The notes under the pieces: model-generated | Database searches by the model: none | Seen by the model: the letters and a program-made list of their open reading frames with translations, nothing else | Told to the model about the DNA's origin: nothing | Position numbers and translations under genes: made by a program | Source of the DNA: Helopsaltes ochotensis | Lineage: Eukaryota > Chordata > Aves > Passeriformes > Locustellidae | Length of the DNA stretch: 64,000 bases | Assembly (NCBI GenBank): GCA_013400155.1 | Contig: VXBM01000994.1 | Location: 204,092-268,091, forward strand | Direction of reading: 5' to 3' | In this document: one piece after another, positions 1 through 12,300 of the stretch | Position numbering within the stretch: position 1 is the stretch's first letter | How the letters are laid out: every line of letters starts with the position of its first letter

Positions 1-1667
1 ATTAGACCATGAGAAACTTCATATGCCAAGTAAACACATTTATTAGTGAAAGAGAGATGTATAACTATTCTAGAAGACACCAAAGCAAAAAGCACCACCA
101 AACTGCAGGACACATCTACCATGTCTCCACAGGTGGGAAGAGTTCCTATAGACTGTCAATCTGAGCCAGGTAAAAATGGAAACCATGGCCAAAAACATTG
201 AGCTCTGGCCCAGGTGAAAGGCAGCTGCACACTCTGCCATGTGCAAAGCCTGAGGCTGGACTGGAGGAAGAATTCAAAGCCAAAACAGGCTGGTTCTACC
301 CTAATGGATGTTATGGTCAGCTCTTATCGCGAAACAGAGGGACAAAACCTCCGGAGCTGTGTGATGCTCAGGGCCAGGGAGGTGCACAGGTATAAAGAAG
401 CAGCAGGAAGGCACAAGAACACCTCTCATGTACAACACCACCAGCAAGTTTTGTCTCCAAGAACAAAGACTTCACCTTTTTAATCTCTCCACAGCCCAAA
501 CTCCAGTGTTAATTAGGGGAGGCAGCCCCTCTGAGGCTCAGCTGGGCAGCAGGGATTTGGCATGGACTGCAAACCAAGATTTGTTGCTTGTCAACAATTC
601 TGACGTTATCCAGTACTTGCTTTGTAAATCTAAACCTGTGTCTGCAGAAACAGACTCTTGTTTGCTTCAGTGAAAGACAGCTTACGTTTTTTATCCACCT
701 TTGTTTATTTACAATAGAGATCCTGACCATCAACTTCTCCTCATAATGGGAAAAAAAAAAAAAAAAAACAAGACTTAAACTAACAGAACAAGAGGCTTTG
801 GACAAAAAAGGGCCATGGTATTCACTGACAACAGAAATGGAGTAAGCTGCATTTCAAAGGGTCGCTGGTGTGACAAGAAACAGCATGGAGTGTGAATGTT
901 TTTCAGCTCTGACAGTGTAGATACTTACAAAGGAAAAAAAACACAGAATCAAAGTGTCTTTCCATACATTATCAGAAAGAGTAAACATATTAGTGCTGCT
1001 AATTATTACTGCAAATAAAACAAACATCCCCAGGAAAAGTCCATTACTGTCACTGTTTTTCTAACTGCACAGAAAAAAAGCATTTTGGGACTGAAGGGAC
1101 AAGAAACACAACATTCCCTCCTAGGACTGGGAAGCACAGGGCTCCACAAGAAACTGCTGCCTCCCACCAACCTGCTGAGTGTGGATGCTTCTAGGTGGCA
1201 ATGCTGGGGAACACCCCAGGGCAAGACTGCAAAACAGAATTCTTTAAGACTTACTACAATGGAAAATGGAAAAAACAGAGATCCTGCTCCTCACGCTCCC
1301 CACCTTCCCTTCAGGAAAGGAAAAAAAGGCTAGGACCCCTCAGTATCAGCTTTAGTGGAACTAAAAACAGAGTTCTCTTTTACTTAATTTCTCCTTCATG
1401 TGTGGGGGAAATCAAGTGCAAGCGTATATACTGATCAGTCAAGGTCTTTACTCGTTACTTGGTTGGGAGACAAAGCATAGGAAAATGCTTTAGGAGACAG
1501 GACAAAGATTCAATCACCTTTGGCTTAAAAAAATGGAAAAGAATGCGAGGGAAAAAATTCAAGGAAACAAATAATATAACAGCCAGAGAAAACAAAAGCA
1601 AATCCATGTTTAAACAGGAGGGACAGGGTCTAGCATCAACATTTGTATAAAATGCTCCATAAGCACA
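1..1667 (-). other. Candidate 3' untranslated region and poly(A) site, minus strand
   Basis: Read on the minus strand, this stretch is T-rich with short frames and ends in a canonical AATAAA hexamer at 44-39, leaving room for cleavage near 10-30. The sequence after the hexamer is T/G-containing, as at many vertebrate poly(A) sites. An 18-base A tract at 751-768 (T tract in this orientation) lies inside. The block follows the stop codon of the small open frame at 1668-1874. What is seen is the hexamer and the UTR-like composition; that it is transcribed is inference. It could equally be ordinary intergenic DNA. Confidence 0.3.
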
Positions 1668-1874
1668 TCAGGGAGCACGTGCCTCTTCGGAGGTGATGGA
1701 GAATTTGATGTGGGAGAGAGGGAGGTTGAGACAGATCCAGAAGTCTCTGGGATCCAGTGGAAGCTGACAATGCTGCCTGGGATGCTCATGCATGTGCTGA
1801 ACCAGTTCTGCCGTTGGATTGCACTGCTTACCAGGCTGGGCTCTTTGGGCGCAGTGAAGTTTTAAATAGAACAT
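1668..1874 (-). CDS. Candidate C-terminal coding segment, unidentified
   Basis: A 68-residue open frame on the minus strand ends in TSEEARAP and a TGA. It is rich in His, Cys and Pro and has no recognised domain. It sits just upstream of the possible 3' UTR at 1-1667. A strong polypyrimidine-AG acceptor lies at about 1945-1970 (a CT repeat followed by CTCAG), and a good donor sequence, CCTG|GTAAGC, lies inside at about 1827-1832, so splicing could avoid this frame altogether. No family was recognised; a chance frame is the main alternative. Confidence 0.12.
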   Translation of the reverse strand: MFYLKLHCAQRAQPGKQCNPTAELVQHMHEHPRQHCQLPLDPRDFWICLNLPLSHIKFSITSEEARAP

Positions 1875-2951
1875 GACTTGCCAGCGTCAGATTATAGTTA
1901 AATATTCTTTTCTTCCTCTCTTCTTCTTGCATAAAACCTTTCCCCCTGACTGAGAGCAGGGAGAGAGAGAGAGCACTCCCAACTGGAGCAGCCAAGCTGT
2001 GGAGTTTACGATTTCACATATTCAAGATTGCATCTGTAATATCCAAACTCATCCTCTTTCCTGGTAAAGTCTAAACAACAGCTTGATGCAGCTCAGGAGA
2101 GCAAAGGGCCATGCCTCAGAGCCATTTGGGGAACAGTTGCTTTGCTTCGTCATAAGATGGGATAAGATGTTCTCCCCACAGCCTCCTAAGTCTGCCTTAT
2201 TTCCAACTAATTCTGAACATATACAAACAGCTTATTGAAATTTGAGGGGAATGCAAGCCCATATTTGTTACAGTACAACATCTCTCTGTTTGCAATTTAT
2301 AGGCAAGGATGGTAAACTCTTTTAAAAAAAGGTTGCCAGTTGAAAGCCCCTGTAACAGCTTTAGTCCAAATCACTTCAGCCTCTTCTCACCTCTCCTTAG
2401 TAAAGTAACACAGGCCTTCCTTGTACAGCCCTTTGCAAACTAAACATAGGAAGTGCCATAAAGGATAAGAATCATTATAACTATTTTACTTCCTTTCTAA
2501 TGTCCAGAATATTGGTATTTATATTAAAGGCTGTAAAATACACAAGTCATTGAAAAATGAGACATGGCCAAGAGGGTGTAAATCATAAATGCCTGTGCAA
2601 AGACAACACAGATTTAGGGTTATGTAATTTACCCTCAGCTCCAGCTGCCTGCCTGAGGGAGAGTATGAGCAATTGGCACAGCACCTCAGGGCCACCATGA
2701 AAAATATGCTGGAGAAGTTCTCCACCCACACACCCTCCCTGACAATCTGACCCACTCCAAACTCCTTCTCAGCTTGGACCTATCACTTACATTGCTATGG
2801 ACAGGATGAATAAGAACAGGGAGTAAAGTGCTGCCATTTCTTTCACAGAGAAATGTCTATACAGACCTTAGGATGTAAAACCTCCTCAATTCAGATTGAA
2901 GGTAACTTTCACATGTCTAGTTTTTAGAAAAGTCAAGGTCTTATGCAATTT
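1875..2951. other. Unique non-coding DNA with one signal-peptide-like segment
   Basis: No repeat or convincing gene is seen in most of this stretch. On the minus strand, 2837-2791 reads MAALYSLFLFILSIA followed directly by GTAAGT, which resembles a short signal-peptide exon with a donor site. Two strong acceptors (CTTTGCACAG and TATTTTACAG) lie downstream on the minus strand near 2530-2610, but frames joined there close quickly. It is listed as a finding rather than a gene. Confidence 0.4.
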
Positions 2952-3345
2952 AATCATAGAACGGTTTGGGTTGAAAGGGACCTTAAAGCCTATCCAGTTC
3001 CACTTCTTCCACTATCCCAGCTTGCTCAGAGCCCCATCCAGCCTGGCCTTGGACACTGCCAGGGATGGGGCAGCCACAGCTGCTCTGGGTACCCTGTGCC
3101 AGGGGCCTCACCACCCTCACAGGGAAGCAGTTCTTCCATATATTTAATCTAAATTTCCCCTTTCACTTTGAGCTCATTATCCCTTGTCCCTTCACTCCAG
3201 TTCTTGATGAAGAGCCCCTTCAGGTACTGGAAGGTTGCTATGAGGCCTCCACACAACCTTTTCTTCTCAAAAGTGAACAGCCCAAACTTTCTCAGCCTGT
3301 CTTCATTGGGAAAGTGCCGAAATGGTATCATAATCTCTATTCAGA
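2952..3345 (-). mobile_element. CR1 LINE fragment, 3' end
   Basis: The plus strand begins AATCATAGAACGGTTTGGG, the reverse complement of the CR1 3' tail, and continues through diagnostic blocks for the C-terminal CR1 ORF2 and 3' UTR (CCATCCAGCCTGGCCTTGGA, CAGGGATGGGGCAGCCACAG, CTCAGCCTGTCTTCATTGGG). The copy is 5' truncated, as usual for LINE insertion by target-primed reverse transcription. Scattered substitutions and small indels break the reading frame, so it is an old, dead copy. It belongs to the 3'-end type with a GGGACCTTAAAG block. Confidence 0.95.
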
Positions 3346-6300
3346 ACCTCATTTTCAATCCTAATTTTCAGAGGACCTTTAAAGTCAGATTCACCACTCT
3401 ACTCTATTTGTAGATACACAATTTTTCAGGCACATGCTTGAAATATAGTAGATATGCTGTAAACCAAACCCCCTTAGGTGGGACTATGCCCCTGCACACC
3501 TACCTCCCATAGCCTGGGAACTGCCCCTTTTCTGGAAAACCTCCTGAATTTCCTGCCCATTCTGCCTTTGAAGATGAGGACAAAGGCATAACAACACAAA
3601 AGGGCAGAAAGCTGATTTGAAAGTGCAGCTCTCTCCTTTCTGGGACCTGCTTGGCTGTGTGTCTTTTGTAGGCGGCTCTGCTCAAGCACCATGATTCCCC
3701 TCACACTTGTACCTGCACAGGATGTGCAGTGCTTTGTCCTCCCAGCTGGGCAGCAGCCTTTCCAAACACAACCCTATTATTTCATGGGGTAAGCGGGAAA
3801 GCTCATCTCATTTTCCATTGGGGATGAAAAGTAAAGGCTGCTGCTTATGCACCACACTTACCAGACCTTACATAACTGACAAAGACTGCCCTGGCTCTGG
3901 CTGAAAGGGAGCTGGGAGAAATCATCTGGCTGGGAGGAATTATCTATTATAAATAAATCACATGCGTGCACACAAAGAGCAGTTCTCACCCAGACTAAAC
4001 ACTTTTCTCCAAGCGAGGTGTCTGCTTTGTGCTCTGTGAACAGCAAAATCACATGTCCCACACTTCAGATCAAAATGCTCCACAGTAAAGGAGACAGGAT
4101 AATCACTTACTCCAACTATCACAGCCAAAGCCTTGAAAATTCACCCAGTGGCTAAATTCATCTGTATTTCTGCCCATGCACTTGGACAGGAACAGAACAG
4201 GGCTTTGCAAAGGAGCTTTTACACTGTCTGTGCTTAAGTTTGAAGGGCTCATTCACTCCGTATTATCTCACCACCATCCTGGAAGTTGCTATCCAGTGGT
4301 TTCTGCAGTACACAAGGATTCCATCCAGCACGTGAATCCCACTGCAGCCAGAGAAGATCTCCTCTCAGGATACTGGGGGTGCTCCTCAGCACTCTGATCC
4401 CTCCCACTTGGGCTGCCTATGAGCTGTATGAGGGATTGAACTCCTCTCAGTTTCACCACTGTAATTTTACTGAAGCAGCATCAGTTTGGCAGTGTCTACA
4501 AGAAGGAAATCCAACTGGCAACACAAATTCCTTCCTACAGCCACACTCCATGGCGTCAGATTTCAGCAGCTTGCTGCAAGCTCTTCCTACAGATTCACCT
4601 ACTGATGTCAGCACAGCTTTTAATAACTGTCCCACCACCTGCTAACTGGGGCCCCTACAAAGGACAGGTGCTCTGGGGTAAAATCCACTCCACAGGTGGA
4701 GAGACGCTGAGGAGAGGTTAGATACAAAACAGTATGGCAACGTTGCTATTTAAAATAGGTCTTGTTTAAGGAAAGAAATTCTTCATTGGAATCCACAGGA
4801 CTGCACTGAACGCACATATTTGTCCATCAGCATTTCCCCCTCTCATGTGCCACCATTTTTACAACTCAAGGAATCACTGTCTTGGAGAAGAGTTTTAAAT
4901 ACGGGTCCGAAGAGAACTCACTGTATGGGTGAGAGGAGTTTTTAACACACAGCCATGAGCCCTCCCATCTCCTCTGGGCACTTCTATGCAAAGAAAACCC
5001 GAACCAAGGAGCTGAAACCTCACTCCAACTTTTCCTTGTGACCATGTCATCCCAGGAAAAGTGAAGAGGTTCTCTGGAGACTGCTGTCTATGCAAGCAAC
5101 TTCCAGAAATTAGTCACAAAGGTAACAGAGGTGTGATGGGAGCCATAAGGCCAAACCTGTGCTGTGCAACCCTGAATTCAAGACAAGGGCTTCTGGTTAG
5201 CCAGGAGTTCTCAGCAGAGATGCCCTCAGGTAGAAAAGCTTCTAGGCAAGCAAAGGGAAAACTTTCCAAAACTCAGGCATGCTCTCAGTGAGTGTTAATC
5301 TTACTGAGACATTACACTGGATTTTGCTGTGATTGCTACTGCTCTAACTTAGCTAGCAACAAAATACAGATGACACTGTTACCCAGACCATGTGAGTGTT
5401 TATCACTGTATTTTAATCTCTGAATTTCGTGAAAAAAATAAAAATCCCAGAAACAATAAAACAATACCCACCACGACCCAAGGAGGAAAGGGAAATATGA
5501 GACATATTAGTATAAAAGGATTTAATCTTTAAAACAAATGGTTTGACATATATAAAAACCATTTAGATGTAACAAGGCTCAAATCAATGCTCAAAACCAT
5601 TTGGTTTCTATTCCTGTGTCCTCCTCTCTGATGGAGGAGTTTTGTACTCCTGGCTATCAGTGTCTGATGCAGCCTCATTTCTAGACCATAGAGACATTTG
5701 GAATTTCATCATATATATTGGATCCTTACTCCAAATTAAACATAAAGCAGCCACAAAAATGGTGCCTAATGTTATTTCTTTAAACTAATTTACACTTCAT
5801 TTAAAGTAACTCCAATTGTCATCATAATTACCTTGTTTGATGAAGGTCATGCTAATTATTATTACACTTATTATCATCTTTAGTTTCTTTCATTTCCTAC
5901 AGTAGAGTGATGCCCTCATCTCTTTAAACACACTCCAGGATTTACAGCCATAATTTCCCCTCACCTTCTCTAAAATGCAACTTTACTGTCATTTTCAACA
6001 TATTGGTGAGCTCAGGGATCAGAAGAGAGACAAGTTATTCTACGTGGAAGTAGTTAAATTGAAAAACTGTCTGAAGTTGAACTGCCAGGAGATTAATCGG
6101 AGATGCTGCTGCTCCTGGGGTAAATGTTACGGATATTTCCTTCCTTGTAAATCAGGTACCCTACAAACAGTTGGTGCTAAAGGGGTTGAAATATTTGATT
6201 GTCAAAAGGTCCATTTTCCAACCCAAGCACCCTAAGCTTCTCGTAGATTTTTTTAAGTGGGGAAAAAGTAATGGAAAGTTCCTCAACAAGAGTACAACAA

Positions 6301-8237
6301 GAAGAGCTTGCTAGGGGAAAGAAAAACAAAACAGCAGCTGGAGGGGTACACTGACCCTTTTCTTCTTTGCTGTTTGCTGGGAGATTCCCCCCATTTAGCA
6401 TCCTCCAGCATGGAAGGAAGCAGAAGGAAGCTTTACTGGTCTCTAGCACCTTTTGCCCTGCTGCTGCTCCCACGTCCATTGATTTGTTCCCTGTGCAGCA
6501 GATGCTTGTCAGGTAAAAATGGAATATTTATCTCTGCAAGGCTTTATCTGAAAAATCTCATCAAACTCTGCCATTCAGTAGGTGGCAAGGAAAAAGCAGC
6601 TTCTCTCTCAAAACATTTCCATACAGGATTTGGCTTTCTCTCTACCACATCCTCAGAAAATGTTGGGGTTTTGTGACCCTTATGGCCGAGAAGGATTTTC
6701 AATTCAATTGCATGGACCAGATTCAGTGCAGCAGCTCTTTCACTTTCTCCAAATGGTGTAAAAAAACCCAAACAAACAAACAAATTAGTTACTTTGACTA
6801 TCAACAAATACACTGATTCTACTTTATCATCACTTTGTATTAATGGAGAAACAAAATTCAGCTGGGAGAAGAGATACACAATGGAAAAGATGGGGGAAAG
6901 AATGGCTTAATAGCAGAATCAATAAAGTGTGTCAGGGGGGTCTTTGTTGTTGACTAAAAAATTTTTTTTCAGTCTGAAACTTGAAATTTGCATTTCATTT
7001 TGATGTTCTCAAATTTTTTGCCCAGTCTCAATTTTAAAAAAAGTGTCCTTTTCTCACACAAAAAAGTCTCACTTTTAAAAATCCTAAAATCCTTCCAAAT
7101 ATTTTTTTTTTTTTGCCTCTTAAGCAATTCTTACATCTCAGCCTAAGAAAAATTCAGTGTTGGGCTGCACCCATAATCAGAAATGTTTGTAACAATTCTG
7201 AAAGGTGTAGCCTGGATTCCCTAGAAAGTGTAGCTTGTTCAACAAGAAAGAAACATTAGAAGACGTGTCCTGGGATAAGTCTGATGTACAAAAACTGTCA
7301 TTGCCACAGAACCATTGGGCTGACAGGGATAGAATTAATTATTAAGTGAATATTACTTACAAAACTTTTATTAGGCTGGCTATTTCTTTGTGCCCAGGGA
7401 GAACCAGGACATACAATCAGTAAGGGAGATTTCCATGTCTTCTGAAATATATAAGGCAGGACCTGAACAAAAATCTCCCAGCACTGCTAGCAGCAACAAC
7501 AGCTATTTATTTTGTAATATTTAACAAGAAGATGTCCAAGTAACCAAAAGCAGATGACAAGATGAAGATGTGAGTGGCTGGAAACAGCAAGCATCAGGAA
7601 ACTGGCAACCACAGCATCTGAGCTAGCAGCCTTTATAAAGTGTTGGGAAACGAGGATGTAATGTCAGAGTTTGTGGAAGTACAATGCTCATTGCAAACAC
7701 TCAGCCCTTTCACAGCCATCTCCATATAAAAGGTGTCAACCACAGACTTAATTTTTAAGAGGACTAGATGGTCATGGATCATGTTATTCGTTTACATTTT
7801 TCCAAAGACTTATGCCCTGAAGAAAAGCACTGGGACCAACAAAGCCAGGAATCAAACATCTTCATCCCTTCCCTGAGGCTACCTCAGAACTACTGCAGCA
7901 ATAAGCTGCAATAAGCTGCTGCTGCAACCTAAGCAGAATTCCCTGCTTGTTATACCTTCCTCCCAGCTTTGTGTTCAAGCTGCTCACATGGCACCAGTGC
8001 TATTTTATTACCTCATGGCTGCAGTGAGCTAAAAAAGACCAAGAGTGGCTGCACAGATCAGCCTTGCCTGGATCCTGGCTGCATCCTGCCTCAGCCTACA
8101 GGGAGCTGGGACTCTGTCCCTCTTAATGGTGTCCCCATCCTGAAGCAGGCACGTGTCACCCCCCCCAGGAGCATCCCAATAAGTAAAGGAAGACCTCTGC
8201 TAATATCTCCAAAGTCAGGCAAAAGGAGAAAGGAGAG
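3346..8237. other. Unique non-coding DNA
   Basis: No gene or recognised transposon is visible. The stretch holds a short CAAA-type tract at 6760-6785, T-rich runs between about 6957 and 7115, and an imperfect AAGCTGCAAT duplication at about 7900-7925. Open frames are below about 125 codons, overlap on opposite strands and show no family signature. A plus-strand segment ending in CATGG|GTAAGC at about 3788 has splice-like edges, but so do many random segments. Confidence 0.6.
6760..6785. repeat. CAAA-type simple repeat
   Basis: A short A-rich run passes into tandem CAAA units. It is a simple low-complexity tract with no further structure. Confidence 0.8.
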
Positions 8238-8536
8238 TCCAAGAAAGATGGAGAGTGACAGTTTGCAAGCACTTGGAGTGATGGGACAATGAGGAATGGC
8301 TTCGCACAGACAGAGAGTAGGATGAGATTGGATATTAGGAAAGATTCTTGACTGTGAGGGTGGTGAAGCCCTGGCACAGGGTGCCCAGAGAAGCTGTGGC
8401 TGCCCCATCCCTGCAAGTGTCCAAGGTCAGGTTGCACAGGATTGGAGCAACCTGGGATCATGGAAAGTATCCCTGCCCCTGGAACTGGATGGGCTTTAAA
8501 GTCCTTTCCAACCCAAACCATTCCAGGATTCTACAA
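8238..8536 (+). mobile_element. CR1 LINE fragment, 3' end
   Basis: The sequence runs in the sense direction of CR1: a block related to ACTGACAGAGAGCAGG...GGATATTAGGAAAGATTC, then GAGGGTGGTGAAGCCCTGG, CAGAGAAGCTGTGGCTGCCC, TTTAAAGTCCTTTCCAACCC and a tail near ATTCCAGGATTCTACAAC. These encode the last part of ORF2 and the 3' UTR. The copy is 5' truncated and diverged. It is opposite in orientation to the CR1 at 2952-3345 and is an independent insertion. Confidence 0.95.
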
Positions 8537-8889
8537 CTGGGTCAGACAGCACCACAAGACCCCTGTGCAGTTTTTTGGGCTGGCCACTGCTGGAAGAGCC
8601 CTTACAGACCTTAAATAAAACAACCATGGTCCATATTTGTACACAGGGATTGGTCACTGCCTGAGGCACAGCACCGGATTTCCTACTCACAACCCAAAAG
8701 GATTGAGCTGAGGGCAACATTCACAACCACGAACAGCCCAACCCCATCAGCAGCTAAACTGAGAGCCCCAGGGCAAATCTGGGGGTGTCTGTCAGCCCTG
8801 CTGGAACCCAGTGACAGAGCACTCATCAGCCCCCAGAGCACAGACCACAATTCACCAGTAAGGAAACAAGATTCCTAAGTAATTGAATT

Positions 8890-9300
8890 TAGTGCAAATC
8901 ATTTAAGAGATCAGATAATGCCTTGGCTGCTATTTTTTTAATGCCAATGTTACTTTATTCATTTGCATTTTCAAAGCAATACATTCTTATTTAATGAATT
9001 ACCAGATATTTCTCATCAAAATGAGTAAAGAAATTACAGCAGAGATTTTTTCTTTATTATTTTATTGGGTTGGCAATATCAGAAGAGATAATGCAATGTC
9101 CCCTGGCACCATAAAATAGTCAGCATTGTGAATAAAGTTCATGATAAAAGAGCAGCAGAAAGCAGCATTTCATTAGGGCCCAGTGCTTTAAAAAGGCATG
9201 CTTTTAAATGATTTAATTTAAAAATTAAATCACCTTTGAATCATTTGATTACTGTTTAATAACAATACATTAGTCATATCTTAAAAAAAAAAAATCAGAT
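8890..9300. promoter_or_regulatory. AT-rich enhancer-like block with inverted repeat
   Basis: This block is strongly AT-rich with many TAAT and TTAA cores (homeodomain-type sites) and no repeat signature. It contains a hairpin-capable inverted repeat: arms of 11 bases at 9209-9219 and 9222-9232 with a 2-base spacer. Overlapping outer arms AAATGATT (9206-9213) and AATCATTT (9239-9246) also pair. The composition resembles vertebrate conserved non-coding elements. That it is conserved or active is inference. Confidence 0.3.
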
Positions 9301-12300
9301 TCTGCTCTCTATGGCTACATATATAAGAAAAGGATCAGTGACTAGGAATTTTCCCCTCTAACCAGCCAATTCTCACACTGCATCTTCATCCTGGAGAGTT
9401 CCTTTCTCAAGTTGCATCAAGGAGCAAGTTAGCCCTGGACAACCAGAAAGAGTCAGAAAAATTGAAGGATGCTTTAAAACTGTACTCTGTTTCCCTCCCT
9501 CTCATTCCTTATATCAAGTCACCTGATGGCCACAAGTGTGATATTTTAACCTATATGGAAATTAATTCTCTTTTTCGTTTTTGGGCACAAGAAAGATGAG
9601 CAGGTGGTGGGGGAAAAATATTTGGCACACAAAGTAGACCAAGATGTTCACCCCTTAGTGCCTGTTTCCCAGAGGTAAGGAAGTGTCAGACTTGCCTCTA
9701 AGAGACACCACAAGATTCCCTGTCACAGCCCATCAAAGGGCAATTTGTACTCATAGATTATATTTAAAGCCAATCCAAAGCAGAGTGCTGAGTGAAGAGT
9801 TTTTCTGATAAAATTTCATATAAAGTATTGAAGTACTACCACCTTAAACAGAAATTAAACCCTGGATTTTTTATTTTCCCTCTACCTAAAGGCTGTCTCT
9901 TTTTTTCCTTGGATTTCTAAAACTGAACAAGCAAAAAAATTGGGTGGTGGGAAAAGGAAGAGAAAAATATGGTAAAAAATAAGAAGCTTGGTGTGCGTGG
10001 AAGAATTTTTTTTAAAAGTCCAGCTAGCTTCTAATGAAAAGAAAAATTTAAAAAACCCCTCATGAATATTTTTGTTGGGAGTGATGATGATACGTCCCCC
10101 CATTTAATCCTAGCAAACAAAAGCTGAGCCAAAGTCATCTGGATTAAATGAGACTAATTAAATTTTCTTTTGGACAGACATCACTGTCTTAATCTCCCCA
10201 CCTACAAGCTTAAGCAATGTTTCATCTTTTAGAGGTAAAACTAGTACTCAACTCCAGAGCTCCCACCAAAGGGAACAACTCTCCCAAACCACATAATGCA
10301 GAAGCAGCTCAGCCTTCAGGCACTCCATAATAAGCATTGTTAAATATTAGCTAGCCAGGATTGTATAAAACCTCACATATTTCCTCCCCCCAACACTGAA
10401 CTAAACCATATGTAATTCTTCAATTCCAAGTACAACTTTCTTCTCCTGCAGATGAACTAAAAGAGTTGGTCTATAATCAGACCAGCTGCCTCACAGTTAA
10501 ATCTCTGTCGAAAAAAGTGCATAAACCTGTGGGGAAAAGCTGTGCCACAAAATACAAACACGTGCAACGAGTATTACTCAGCAGGCTGTCAAATCACAAC
10601 TTCCCTGCTTGGGAAGGGTTTTATTTTAATCCACTCCTTGTAAACACAGGCAGGCATTGAAAACACTGTAAACTCAAAGAATGAAATGTAAGGCAAGTCT
10701 TTGACTGAAGGAGCTTCAGGCCTCTGGGGATATTTGAAGACCAAGGTCACCCACTCTCTTCAGCTTTTACAGTTGCTTGGTCTACACCTTTAATTGCATT
10801 TCTGGAAAAACTTAAAAGCACTAAATGGGGATATACACCATGCATTGCAGATTTTCTTTGCCCTCCCTCCATAGAAAACAGCTTCTAGACTTCAGTAGAT
10901 GTGGGCTAATTTATGTCACTCAGGGTTCACACTTTTCATACTTCTCTACCCAGAACACAGTTGTACATTTAGAGAAGCTTTGTGCCATGTTATAAACTCT
11001 TTAATTAATCAAAGTTTCTGATCTAGTCTCTTTATACTCTCCATTTGGGAACATTTTTATGAAGGAAACATCATTTTACCTGGCTCCATATGATATTTAA
11101 TTCTGCTTCTCAAATATCAGTTAATCTCATAAAGGCACACTGCTCGTAAGTGTTCCCTCCTCTCGCTTAATTAATTTTTAATGCTCAAAAAATTGCAGTT
11201 TTCAAAGAAGCCAATTAAAATGATTCATCCAAAAAAATCCCCAACAAATGCCCTTTCAGGATGACTCAACTGCTTGTATTTATCATATTTGCTCAAGTCA
11301 ATGAGGGGAAACTATTTTTGAAGTTGGAATACAGAGTTACGAAACAGAAAGGGGATTTATAACAAAACAGCCACGCTGCTCAGCATTTTTCGATCCAGGA
11401 GAAAGTAGCCAAGGTGTAACATCCAAATTGCAAAGAAAGCTGAGGGATCACTGAGGAGGCAATAAGTAAGAACATAGATATGCAGGAGCCACAAGAGTGA
11501 GATGGGGGCAAAGGGATTTACCAATGTTTTGATACTTCCCCAGGCAAGCTGAGACCAGCAAGTTTTCCTCATATATCCATCCATATTAACCCTTTCCATA
11601 GGCTCTCTGGGTCAGATGCTCACACTGCCTCCTACTCTGCCTCAGGCACTGCAAAGTCAAGTCCCCCTTGGGTCGAATCCTTGTTTTTCCTTCAAGGGCA
11701 AAACGCACTGGGGGAAAAAAAAGCCTGATTTAGGTAGTTCTTTGGTTGTGTCTGTCTTCTCCTTGCCTCTTTATTTCATCCCTCCTCTCCTTCCTTATTC
11801 ATTTTTAAAAATAGGATTGTCTGCTTGTACAGTTTCACAGTTAAGTGTAGCTAATCAAGTGTGTGATAAGGGTGGACTTGATGAAGGCGTTCCTTGAAGG
11901 TCAGCTAAAGATGGTCCATATAAAAGAACTCCGCACCCATGTGAATCCCTATAAAGTTAATCCAAGCAAACAGAGGTAGTTTTGAAAAGCAAGACCTTGG
12001 CCAAAATCATGTGGTTGCACTGATTTAGTGCCAGCTTCAGGCAAAGCTTCCACCTACTGAGTGATCAAATCCATTTCTGGCATTTTCACCATGTCTCCTT
12101 AAACACTCATCCCCTCAGTCTTCAAGGAGATGCCCAGAACAGAACTGAAAACAGTCCCAAAAGCTATATCCAACCTACACACAGCCACTTGCATCCTTAT
12201 ATTTAATAGAGGGTAACTGCATTTTTATAGGCTCCTTTGGAACAGTAGGTTATCAAAAATCACTAGTAAAATCTTTCATTTGTGATGTTAAAATAAAAAT

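Noticed and set aside
751..768. 18-base A tract as a processed-pseudogene tail
   Set aside because: No coding remnant is recognisable upstream; it fits a T tract in a minus-strand UTR or a plain homopolymer.
3700..3790. Plus-strand segment with good acceptor and CATGG|GTAAGC donor
   Set aside because: Similar splice-like pairs occur many times on both strands in this window, so this one adds no evidence for a gene.
8091..8521. Two minus-strand frames of 105 and 121 codons
   Set aside because: They read antisense through a CR1 fragment and share its repeated words with other CR1 copies.
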